Shown: positions 17,930 through 25,662 of the stretch, piece by piece
Layout of the letters: every line of letters begins with the position of its first letter
Position numbering within the stretch: position 1 is the first letter of the stretch
Source: Streptomyces flaveolus
Lineage (GTDB): Bacteria; Actinomycetota; Actinomycetes; Streptomycetales; Streptomycetaceae
Length of the DNA: 64,000 nucleotides
Assembly: GCF_000716535.1 (NCBI RefSeq)
Contig: NZ_JNWV01000003.1
Span: 1-64,000 of the forward strand
Reading direction: 5' to 3'
The notes under the pieces: model-generated
Told to the model about the DNA's origin: nothing
Database searches by the model: none
The model's input: only the letters and a program-made list of their open reading frames with translations
Program-made: the position numbers and the translations under genes

Positions 17930-17999
17930 TCAGGAGCCCGGTGTAACCGTCGCGATGGAACTGCTCGATCTCTTGCCGGCTGAGCGGGAAGTCGATCAT
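17889..17999 (-). pseudogene. N-terminal remnant of a phytanoyl-CoA dioxygenase-like gene
   Basis: Reading leftward from ATG 17999, the first 21 residues (MIDFPLSRQEIEQFHRDGYTG) are the typical opening of PhyH-type Fe(II)/2-oxoglutarate oxygenases. After YTG the sequence changes to an unrelated LLITKR... tail and stops after 36 codons, so the catalytic domain with its HxD...H motif is missing. The remnant overlaps the end of the leader-like ORF on the other strand. Such oxygenases often tailor natural products, so the neighbouring cluster may once have had one. The fragment is short, so the family call is moderate. Confidence 0.5.
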
Positions 18000-18239
18000 G
18001 CGTCACCTGACTTTCGGCCATCGCCTCTGCACATTTTCGCCGGGCTCGGAATTCCCGATACCGCTTCTTTTCAGACGTCATTCACCTGGGTTCACCCGGC
18101 GAGTCGTCGGCGCGGCAACGCCGTGGCTGTGTGACAGCCGTGGCACAGCTGGGCCACGATCGTCAACCGCTGGCCGGTACACGCAAGTTGCCGCCTAGCA
18201 TGAGCCCGACAGGTGGTCCGGCGATGCCTGGGGGAACGT
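18000..18239. other. Intergenic region upstream of lipoprotein-kinase operon
   Basis: No gene is seen. TAGCAT at 18196-18201 is a plausible -10 for the lipoprotein gene, though no good -35 is evident. The left part is the upstream region of the dioxygenase remnant. Confidence 0.35.
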
Positions 18240-19097
18240 GTGGTGCTGGGAGGGGTGGCGGCGCGGCTCGGCTGCGCCGTGGCGGTGTGCGGCGCACTGC
18301 TGGCCGGCTGTACCTCCGAGGGGGACGGGCCCCGCGCACCGGTGGCCGGGACGACGCCCCCGGGCGCGGTGAGCGCGAGTCCCTCGCCGACCGCCGCGGT
18401 CGACATCGACCCGGCCAAGCTGCCGACGACCGCGGCCCAGGCCGCCGCCCTGGTCCGCGACGTCCTCGCGCAGCCCTCCGCGTTCGGCCCGGACACGGTC
18501 CGCCGCAGCCCGTACGAGAGCGACCCGCGGCGCTGGGCGGTGCTCGGGGACGACTGCGTCTGGGAGCAGCGGGCGCTCCCGAAGGACGTCCTGGCCTCCC
18601 TGACCCGCCATTACGAGATCCCGGCGAGCGGCGGCCGGGGGCCGCTCTCGCTGAGCGCCGTCGTCACCGTGCACCGGACCGCCGAGCAGGCCGACTGGGA
18701 GAACGCCGAGGTGCTGGAGGAGATGATGCGCTGCCCCTCCCAACTGCTGCGCTCCGGTGAGGTGCTCACGGACCTGACCGACGTCCCGAACGCCCTCGGT
18801 GACTCAGGGAACGGCTACGCCGACGACACCCTGGCCGAGACCGGCGCGTACACCGGCGACCGGCTCGGCGGTCCCCACCCGTACGTCTGGGAGCAGACCC
18901 GCATCGGACCGGTCACCGTCGCGGTCTCGGCCCAGGGCGCCAAGGGCTGGTCCAAGACCGACCTGTTCGACCGGCTGAGGGACCCGCACACCAGGATGCG
19001 CGCCGGGCTCAGGCGCGCGATCGGGCGGGACACCCCGGCCGGCACCGGCTCGCCCTCGGCGTCCGAGTCCACCGTCACGAAGGGCAGCCGCCGATGA
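18240..19097 (+). CDS. Lipoprotein of the kinase-receptor operon
   Basis: A 285-residue protein starting at GTG 18240, or the next GTG, behind GGGGGA. A lipobox (LLAGC near residue 22) follows a hydrophobic signal, so it should be anchored outside the membrane after a Ser/Pro/Thr-rich linker. The mature part (about residues 60-265) resembles uncharacterised Streptomyces lipoproteins and has a Cys in DDCVWEQ and another in MRCPS that could pair. Its stop overlaps the start of the first kinase gene by ATGA at 19094-19097. It probably assists the two receptor kinases; no direct function can be read. Confidence 0.75.
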   Translation: MVLGGVAARLGCAVAVCGALLAGCTSEGDGPRAPVAGTTPPGAVSASPSPTAAVDIDPAKLPTTAAQAAALVRDVLAQPSAFGPDTVRRSPYESDPRRWAVLGDDCVWEQRALPKDVLASLTRHYEIPASGGRGPLSLSAVVTVHRTAEQADWENAEVLEEMMRCPSQLLRSGEVLTDLTDVPNALGDSGNGYADDTLAETGAYTGDRLGGPHPYVWEQTRIGPVTVAVSAQGAKGWSKTDLFDRLRDPHTRMRAGLRRAIGRDTPAGTGSPSASESTVTKGSRR

Positions 19098-21244
19098 CCG
19101 AGAAGCTCGCGCCCTCCGACCCGGCCCGGATCGGCGGTCACCGTCTGCTCGCCCGGCTCGGCGCGGGCGGCATGGGCGTGGTCTACCTCGGCCGTGCGGA
19201 GTCCGGGGAGCTGGCCGCCGTCAAGGTGATCCTGCCTGAGTACGCCGACCAGCCGGAGTTCCGCGCGCGGTTCCGCCGTGAGGTCGCCGCCGCCCGGCGC
19301 GTGGACAGCCCGTGGGCCGTGCCGGTGACCGGCGCCGACCCGGACGCGCCCGCGCCCTGGCTGGCCACCGCGTTCGTGCCCGGACCCTCGCTCGCCGAGG
19401 CGGTCGCCGCCCGCGGTCCGCTGCCGCCGCGCGGGGTACGGGTGCTCGGCCGGATGCTGGCCCGGGCGCTGACCGCCGTGCACGACGCCGGGCTCGTGCA
19501 CCGCGACGTCAAGCCCGGCAACGTCCTCCTCGCCGTCGACGGCCCCCGCCTGATCGACTTCGGCATCGCGCGCGCCGCCGAGGAAACGGCCCTCACCTCG
19601 TCCGACGTGGTCGTCGGCACCCCCGGCTTCCTGGCGCCGGAACAGGCGCGGGCCCACCCCGCCACTGCGGCCAGCGATGTCTTCGCCCTCGGCTGCCTCC
19701 TCTCCTACGCCGCCACCGGCCGCCCGCCCTTCGGCACCGGAGCCGTGGACGCCCTCCTCTACCGCACCGTGCACGACGAGCCCGACCTGGACGGCCTGCC
19801 CGACGGCCTGCGCGAGCTGCTGGAGCGCTGTCTCGCCAAGGACCCGGCCGCCCGGCCCGCCGCCCGCGAGGTGGACGAGGCGCTCGGCGAGGACACTCCC
19901 GCCGACACCGCCGACTGGCTGCCCGACGACGTCGTACGACTCATCGCGGACCGCTCCGCCGCGATGCTCGCCCTGCCGGACATCGAGGCGACGGCCCTCG
20001 ACGCGACAACGGACGGGCGCCCGGCGGGAGTTCCCGAGGACCAGCGGCCCACGGAAGTTCCCGGGGACGCGGCACAGCGCACCGGTGGCCGCCGCCGCTT
20101 CCTGCTCCTCGGCGGTGCGGCCCTGCTCGCCGCGGGCGGCGGCGCGGCCTTCTGGGCGAGCCGCCGCGACGACGCCCCCGCACCCGCCGCCCGCCGCTGG
20201 GTGCTCGGCGTCCAGGCCGACCTGACGGGCCCGCAGCGAGCCGTCGGAAAGGCCCAGGAACGCGGCGTACGCCTGGCCGTCGAGCAGTTCAACGCCCGCG
20301 CGGACAAGCCGTTCACGCTCACCCTGAAGGTCGCCGACGACGGGGGCGACGGGACCCGCGCCGCCCGGGCGGCCCAGACCCTCGCCGCCGACCGCGACCT
20401 GCTCGCCGTCATCGGCTCCACGGGCGACCGGACCACCGGCGCGAGCCTCGACACGTACGACGCCCAGCTCGTCCCGCACCTCACGGCCTCCTCCGCACAG
20501 GAGGCGTACGGCACCTCGCGGCCCCGCCGCTTCCTCCAGGCCGTCCCCGGGTACGGCGTGTCGCCCGCGCTGATCGCCCTCCAGCTCCGCAAGGCGGGCG
20601 CCAGGCGCGCGGGCGTCCTGATCGACCGCGACGGCGGCATCGCGGCCTGGCAGCTCGGCCACACCACCTTCCAGTCCCTCGGCATCGTGAAGATCCCGGC
20701 CGAGCCACGGGTCGTCCCCCGGCTGGCCCGGCAACTCGGACCGGCGGTCGCGGAGACGCTCGCCCGCGCGCCGGACGGCTTCGTCTACTCGGGCACGCCG
20801 ACACGCGCGGCGGCCGTCGCCCGTGCCCTCGCCGAGCGGCGCTTCACCGGCGTCCGCGTCCTCGGCTACCCGGCCGCCGACCAGGAGTTCCTGACCGCCG
20901 CGGGCCCGGCCGCCGAAGGCTGGCAGGTCTTCGCGCCGTACATCGATCCCTCGGCCGCTCGCGTGCGGAGCTTCGCCACCGCCTATCGCCGCCGTTACGG
21001 CTCCGCGCCCCCGTACTGGGCGGCGGAGGCCTACGACGTGGCCCGCATGGTCATCGCCCGCGTCACCGAGGCGGGGGCCCGCCCCTCCCGGACCAGGCTG
21101 TACGACCTGCTGGCGAAGGGTACCTACAAGGGGCTCGTGCGGACGTACGCGTTCGACAAGGACCGGATGCTCAAGGGGTACGACGTCTTCCGCTACGAGG
21201 TGAGGGGCGGCCGGTACGCCTACGCGGGCGAGGCGGCTCTCTGA
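19094..21244 (+). CDS. Ser/Thr kinase fused to LivK-type extracellular binding domain (copy 1)
   Basis: A protein of 716 residues. Residues 12-275 are a Hanks-type kinase: glycine loop GAGGMGVVY, Lys in AAVKVI, HRDVKPGN near 136, DFGIA near 155 and the TPGFLAPEQ activation segment, all intact. After a linker, one membrane segment near 334-352 (FLLLGGAALLAAGGGAAFW) precedes a periplasmic-binding-protein type 1 domain at 365-716 (VLGVQADLTGPQRAVGKAQERGVRLAVEQFN...). The kinase faces the cytoplasm and the LivK-like domain faces outward. Such fusions are known in Streptomyces, with ligand unknown. It overlaps a lipoprotein gene upstream and a paralogue downstream. Ligand-controlled phosphorylation is inferred. 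Confidence 0.88.
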   Translation: MTEKLAPSDPARIGGHRLLARLGAGGMGVVYLGRAESGELAAVKVILPEYADQPEFRARFRREVAAARRVDSPWAVPVTGADPDAPAPWLATAFVPGPSLAEAVAARGPLPPRGVRVLGRMLARALTAVHDAGLVHRDVKPGNVLLAVDGPRLIDFGIARAAEETALTSSDVVVGTPGFLAPEQARAHPATAASDVFALGCLLSYAATGRPPFGTGAVDALLYRTVHDEPDLDGLPDGLRELLERCLAKDPAARPAAREVDEALGEDTPADTADWLPDDVVRLIADRSAAMLALPDIEATALDATTDGRPAGVPEDQRPTEVPGDAAQRTGGRRRFLLLGGAALLAAGGGAAFWASRRDDAPAPAARRWVLGVQADLTGPQRAVGKAQERGVRLAVEQFNARADKPFTLTLKVADDGGDGTRAARAAQTLAADRDLLAVIGSTGDRTTGASLDTYDAQLVPHLTASSAQEAYGTSRPRRFLQAVPGYGVSPALIALQLRKAGARRAGVLIDRDGGIAAWQLGHTTFQSLGIVKIPAEPRVVPRLARQLGPAVAETLARAPDGFVYSGTPTRAAAVARALAERRFTGVRVLGYPAADQEFLTAAGPAAEGWQVFAPYIDPSAARVRSFATAYRRRYGSAPPYWAAEAYDVARMVIARVTEAGARPSRTRLYDLLAKGTYKGLVRTYAFDKDRMLKGYDVFRYEVRGGRYAYAGEAAL

Positions 21245-23442
21245 TGCGCCCGCTCGCACCGGACGACCCCGAGGACATCGGCGGCCACCGGCTGCTGGCG
21301 CGGCTCGGCGCCGGCGGCATGGGCGTCGTCTACCTCGCCCGCGGCGCGGGTGGAACGCTGGTCGCGCTCAAGGTGATCCGTGCCGAGCACGCGGCGGACC
21401 CGGCCTTCCGCGTCCGCTTCCGGCGCGAGGTGACGGCCATGCGCGCCCTGACCGGCCGCTGGCTGGTGCCGGTCGTGGCCGCCGACCCGGAGGCCCGCAA
21501 GCCCTGGCTGGCCACGGAGTTCGTTCCCGGTCCCGCCCTGGCCGAGGCGGTCGACGGCCACGGTGCCCTGCCCGTCGCGACGGTACGGACCCTGGGCCTG
21601 CGGCTGGCCGAGGCGCTGACCGCCGTCCACGCGGCGGGGCTGGTGCACCGGGACGTGAAGCCGGGGAACGTCCTGCTCGGCCTGGACGGTCCCCGGCTCA
21701 TCGACTTCGGCATCGCCCACACGGCCGGTGCCACCGCGCTCACCGCACCCGACGCCGTCGTGGGGACCCCCGGCTTCCTCTCGCCGGAACAGGCGCGGGC
21801 CCGCGCGGAGGAGGTCGGCCCGCCGAGTGACGTCTTCTCCCTGGGCTGCGTCCTGGCGTACGCGGCCTCGGCACGGCGGCCGTTCGGCACCGGGCACGCG
21901 GCGGCCGTTCTGTTCCGCACGGTGCACGAGGAACCGGATCTGACGGGCGTACCCGCCGGCCTGCGGTCACTGATCGCTGCCTGTCTGGCCAAGGACCCCG
22001 CGCGGCGCCCGACGGCCACCCGGCTCGGGACCGCCCTGCGGGACCCGAGGGCCTCGCCGGCGTGGGGCGTTCCCGAAGCGCGGGACGAGGACTGGCTGCC
22101 GCCCGCCGTGCTCCGCCTGGTCGCGGAACGGTCCGCGCGCGCACTGGACGTCCCGACCCCCCGACGGTCCGCGCCCGCACCGGACGCGCCCGCCCTCCGA
22201 CGGCCGGCAGGCGAAGGCACCGTCACCGACCCGGCCGACGCCGGATCACCGACCCGGCGCCGCGTCCTGCTCATGGGGAGCGCGGCGGCCGCCGTGGTCG
22301 CGATCGGCGGCGGGGCCGCCGCGTACCTGACGGCCGGACGCGGCGGGACCGGTGGCGGTGCCGGCGGCGGCCTGCCCGTGCGCACCCTCGGCTTCCAGGC
22401 CGATCTGACCGGCGACGGCAAGGCGGACGGTGTGGCCCAGGAGCGCGGGGCACGCCTGGCCGTGGCGCACCACAACGCGCGCGCGGGCATCGCGTTCCGC
22501 CTCGCGCTCGACACCTACGACGACCGGGGCGACGCCGTCCGGGCCCGGCAGGCGGCCGAGCGCTTCACCCAGGCCGGCGTGAGCGCGGTCATCGGTCCCG
22601 GCACGGCCACCGCCGCCCTCGCCGCGGGCCCGCACTACCAGGCCGCGAACACCGCCATGGTGCTGGTATCCGTCTCCGATCCGCGAATCGACACCAGTGA
22701 GCTGCGGACGCTGTGCGTCACTCGGGGCCCCGAACGGCAGTTGGCGCTGCCGCTCATCACCTACCTGAACACCGTACGGCCGGTCGACCGCACCGCCGTC
22801 ATCGACGACCGGGCCGCGGGCCGGGCGGGCGCCGACCTCACCGGCGCCCTCACACTGGGCCTGCCCCAGGACACGACCAGCGTGCACTCCGTGACCGCCG
22901 GCAGCGACGACTTCGGGCCCGCCGTTCGCGCCGCCCTCGCCGCCCGGGCGGAGGCCGTGGTCTTCAGCGGGACGTCGTCCCAGCGCGCCGCACGCTGCGC
23001 CCGCGCCCTCGCGGACGCGGGCTTCACCGGGCCACGGCTGGGCACCTGGCACATCATGCGCCCCGCCTTCCTCCAGCAGGCCGGACCGGCCGCCCAGGAC
23101 TGGCTGTTCGGCACCCCCTTCACCGACCCCGCCGGCGTGTCCCCGACGTTCGTGTCCGCCCACCGCACGGCCTACGGCACCGCACCCGGCCGCTGGGCTC
23201 CGGAGGCGTACGACGCCGTGGGGCTGGTCGCGCGGGCCCTGGAGTCACTGGGCGGCGCGGCCGACAGCGCACCGGGTGCCGTGGCTCAGCGCCTGTTCGG
23301 CCTCACCTACCGGGGCCTCGCGAAGACGCTCCGCTTCGACGACACCCACGCCCTCGCAGTGGAGCCCGACGCCGTGTACTTCCTGTACCAGGCCAAGGAC
23401 GACGCCTTCCGGTTCCTCGGCCGGTACGACCGGGTGAGCTGA
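21244..23442 (+). CDS. Ser/Thr kinase fused to LivK-type extracellular binding domain (copy 2)
   Basis: A 732-residue paralogue of the preceding gene, starting at an ATG that shares one base with its stop (TGATG). Kinase motifs are complete (GAGGMGVVY, VALKVI, HRDVKPGN, DFGIAH, TPGFLSPEQ). One membrane segment lies near 340-362 and a LivK-type domain at about 375-732 (TLGFQADLTGDGKADGVAQERG...). The kinase halves are very similar, while the binding domains have diverged far more, with different residues throughout the presumed ligand cleft. This suggests two different or related ligands, or a heterodimeric receptor. A strong hairpin follows the stop. Confidence 0.87.
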   Translation: MRPLAPDDPEDIGGHRLLARLGAGGMGVVYLARGAGGTLVALKVIRAEHAADPAFRVRFRREVTAMRALTGRWLVPVVAADPEARKPWLATEFVPGPALAEAVDGHGALPVATVRTLGLRLAEALTAVHAAGLVHRDVKPGNVLLGLDGPRLIDFGIAHTAGATALTAPDAVVGTPGFLSPEQARARAEEVGPPSDVFSLGCVLAYAASARRPFGTGHAAAVLFRTVHEEPDLTGVPAGLRSLIAACLAKDPARRPTATRLGTALRDPRASPAWGVPEARDEDWLPPAVLRLVAERSARALDVPTPRRSAPAPDAPALRRPAGEGTVTDPADAGSPTRRRVLLMGSAAAAVVAIGGGAAAYLTAGRGGTGGGAGGGLPVRTLGFQADLTGDGKADGVAQERGARLAVAHHNARAGIAFRLALDTYDDRGDAVRARQAAERFTQAGVSAVIGPGTATAALAAGPHYQAANTAMVLVSVSDPRIDTSELRTLCVTRGPERQLALPLITYLNTVRPVDRTAVIDDRAAGRAGADLTGALTLGLPQDTTSVHSVTAGSDDFGPAVRAALAARAEAVVFSGTSSQRAARCARALADAGFTGPRLGTWHIMRPAFLQQAGPAAQDWLFGTPFTDPAGVSPTFVSAHRTAYGTAPGRWAPEAYDAVGLVARALESLGGAADSAPGAVAQRLFGLTYRGLAKTLRFDDTHALAVEPDAVYFLYQAKDDAFRFLGRYDRVS

Positions 23443-23478
23443 GCCGCCCACCGTCCCTGTGCGGGGTGGGCGCGCGAG

Positions 23479-23516
23479 ACCGCGCGGACGCGATACGGGG
23501 GAGGCGTCCGCGCGGT
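23479..23516. terminator. Bidirectional terminator between kinase and hydrolase genes
   Basis: ACCGCGCGGACGC at 23479-23491 and GCGTCCGCGCGGT at 23504-23516 form a perfect 13-bp stem with a 12-base loop, between two convergent genes. Confidence 0.8.
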
Positions 23517-23532
23517 CGTTCTGGGAGCCGGG

Positions 23533-24249
23533 TCAGCCGGTCGCGCGGACCGCGTCGCGGATCAGCTCGGCGACCGCCTTCGGCTGGGAGACGGCCACGG
23601 CGTGCGAGGCGCCCTCGATCTCGACGATCGTCGCCCCGGCCCGCTTCGCGCCGAAGCGCTCCACCTCCGGGTTGATGGCGTTGTCCGCGCCGGCCACCAG
23701 GGCCCAGGACGGCTTGGTCTTCCAGGCGGCGGCGGAGGCCGTCTCCTCGAAGGCCGCGGCGGCCAGCGGGCGCTGCGCCGCCGCGAGGACCTTGGTGACC
23801 TCCGCGGGCACGTCGGCGGCGAAGACCGACGGGAAGGCGTCCTCGGCGATGGTGACCTCGACGGCGGGCTCGCCGCCCGGCACGGGGTACGTCCACTGCT
23901 TGAGGTTGCTCACCAGCGGCGAGAGCGGGAAGCGGCCCTGGAGTTCGCCGAGGCTCTCGCCCTCTTCGAGGGCGTAGGCGGCGACGTAGACGAGGCCGAC
24001 GACGTTCTCGGTGACGCCGGCCACGGTGATCAGCGCGCCGCCGTACGAGTGGCCGGCCAGCACGACCGGGCCGTCGATCTGGGCGGCGACGGAGGCGACG
24101 TACGCGGCGTCGGACGCGAGGCCGCGCAGCGGGTTGGGCGGCGCGATCACGGGAATGCCGTGGCTCTGCAGCTCCTCGATGACGCCGGACCAGCTGGCCG
24201 CGTCGGCGAAGGCACCGTGGACGAGGACGACGGTGGGAGTGGTGCTCAT
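23533..24249 (-). CDS. Alpha/beta hydrolase, MhpC/esterase type
   Basis: A 238-residue cytoplasmic alpha/beta hydrolase. It has the oxyanion-side VVLVHGAFADAASW, the nucleophile elbow GHSYGGA near residue 87 with Ser intact, and the catalytic His in GASHAVAVSQP near residue 216. Relatives are esterases or lactone and haloalkane-type hydrolases; the substrate cannot be set. It starts 19 bases after an HSL-type esterase gene and probably shares its transcript. A paralogue at 45.2 kb has lost the nucleophile serine. Confidence 0.85.
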   Translation of the reverse strand: MSTTPTVVLVHGAFADAASWSGVIEELQSHGIPVIAPPNPLRGLASDAAYVASVAAQIDGPVVLAGHSYGGALITVAGVTENVVGLVYVAAYALEEGESLGELQGRFPLSPLVSNLKQWTYPVPGGEPAVEVTIAEDAFPSVFAADVPAEVTKVLAAAQRPLAAAAFEETASAAAWKTKPSWALVAGADNAINPEVERFGAKRAGATIVEIEGASHAVAVSQPKAVAELIRDAVRATG

Positions 24250-24268
24250 GTCTGCGTCTCTTCTCGGA

Positions 24269-25240
24269 TCAGGCGGTGTGCAGGGCCGCGTGCAGCGTGC
24301 GGACGGCCATGGTGATGGCGGCCTCGGCGGCGTGGGTGCCGCGCAGGGCGTTGAGCATCACGAAGTCGTGGATTATGCCCTGGAAGCGGACGGCGGTGAC
24401 GGGGACACCGGCCTCGCGGAGCTTGTTGGCGTAGGCCTCGCCCTCGTCGCGCAGCACGTCGGCCTCGCCGGTGATGACCAATGCCGGGGGCAGGCCGGTG
24501 AGTTGTTCGGTGGTGGCGCGCAGCGGGGAGGCGGTGATCCGGGCGCGCTCGGCCGGGTCGGTGGTGTACTGGTCCCAGAACCACTGCATGCCGTCGCGGC
24601 GCAGGAAGTAGCCGGTGGCGAACTGGTGGTAGGACGGGGTGTCGAAGCCGGCGTCGGTGACCGGGTAGAACAGCACCTGCTGGACGAGCGGGATGCCGCC
24701 GCGTTCCTTGGCCATCAGGGTCAGCGCTGCGGTCATGTTGCCGCCGACGGAGTCACCGGCGACGGCCAGGCGGGTGCCGTCCAGGCCCTTGGAGGCGCCT
24801 TCGTTCACGACCCACTGGGCGACGGTGAAGTTCTGCTCGATGGCGACGGGGTAGCGGGCCTCGGGGGAGAGGTCGTACTCGGGGAAGACGACGGCGGCCT
24901 GGGCGCCGACGGCGAGTTCGCGCACGAGGCGGTCGTGGGTGTGGGCGTTGCCGAAGACCCAGCCGGCGCCGTGGATGTAGAGGATGACGGGGAGGGTGCC
25001 GGTGGTGCCGGCGGGCTTGACGATGCGTGCCCGGACGCTGCCCGTGGGGCCACCGGAGACGGTGATCCACTCCTCGTCGACGGCGGGCTTGTCGATCTCG
25101 CCGGACTGGACCTCGTCGACGGCCTTGCGGCCCTCGGCCGGGGGCAGGTCGAAGAGGTAGGGCGGGTTGGCGGTCGCCGCCGCGAACTCCGCCGCGGCCG
25201 GTTCCAGCACGGGCTGGGCCGGCGCCTGGGCATCAGACAT
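24269..25240 (-). CDS. HSL-family alpha/beta hydrolase (fold-3)
   Basis: The 323-residue protein starts at an ATG behind AGGAG. It belongs to the hormone-sensitive-lipase group: YIHGAGWVFGN carries the HGG-like oxyanion motif (HGA here), GDSVGGN near residue 165 holds the nucleophile Ser, and the His is in GIIHDFVM near the C-terminus. Such enzymes hydrolyse short acyl or acetyl esters in the cytoplasm. It is divergent from an amidohydrolase operon, and the gap between them carries three copies of a 10-base motif, so co-regulation is likely. Confidence 0.86.
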   Translation of the reverse strand: MSDAQAPAQPVLEPAAAEFAAATANPPYLFDLPPAEGRKAVDEVQSGEIDKPAVDEEWITVSGGPTGSVRARIVKPAGTTGTLPVILYIHGAGWVFGNAHTHDRLVRELAVGAQAAVVFPEYDLSPEARYPVAIEQNFTVAQWVVNEGASKGLDGTRLAVAGDSVGGNMTAALTLMAKERGGIPLVQQVLFYPVTDAGFDTPSYHQFATGYFLRRDGMQWFWDQYTTDPAERARITASPLRATTEQLTGLPPALVITGEADVLRDEGEAYANKLREAGVPVTAVRFQGIIHDFVMLNALRGTHAAEAAITMAVRTLHAALHTA

Positions 25241-25662
25241 GCGAATCTCCTGTAAGTGCGTAGGGGGCGCCGGGTCGTTCCGGCGTACGACCCGGATCGT
25301 CGTGCTGGGCACTCCGGCGCCGCTGAACGCAACCGTAGAACCGCCGTCCGCACGGCGATTGCCCGTCCGTGCACGCCTGACGTCCTCAAAGTGCACGGAC
25401 ACCGCCCACCGCACGCCGAGTGCGCTGAGGGGAACGGCCCAGTGCACGGACGGGACACACGGCGGTGTTCCCCGGGCCTAACGTGAGGGCACAGCGGTCG
25501 CGGTCCGCCCGTCGGCACGACGGCGGACTCTCGCGCCATCACCGCGATTCCCGCCCGCGTCTCTGATCGCTTTCTCGTCGCCCCGCTCGTGGCTCTTCCC
25601 GGCCGCCGAGCGCGCACGCAGCGGACATCCAGGACGCCCACCACGGAGGAGGTCCCGCACAC
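25241..25662. promoter_or_regulatory. Divergent control region with three GTGCACGGAC sites
   Basis: A 422-base gap without a gene. GTCCGTGCAC at 25365-25374 and GTGCACGGAC at 25391-25400 form an inverted pair 16 bases apart; a third GTGCACGGAC is at 25442-25451 in the same direction as the second. This looks like an operator array between two divergent units. The AraC protein encoded at 29.7 kb is a candidate binder. GGAGGAGG near 25644 is the ribosome site of the rightward gene. Confidence 0.55.

Noticed and set aside
19312..21243. Long upstream extension in the frame of the second kinase gene
   Set aside because: It overlaps the whole first kinase gene in another frame and is Arg/Pro-rich; the true start is ATG 21244, next to the preceding stop.
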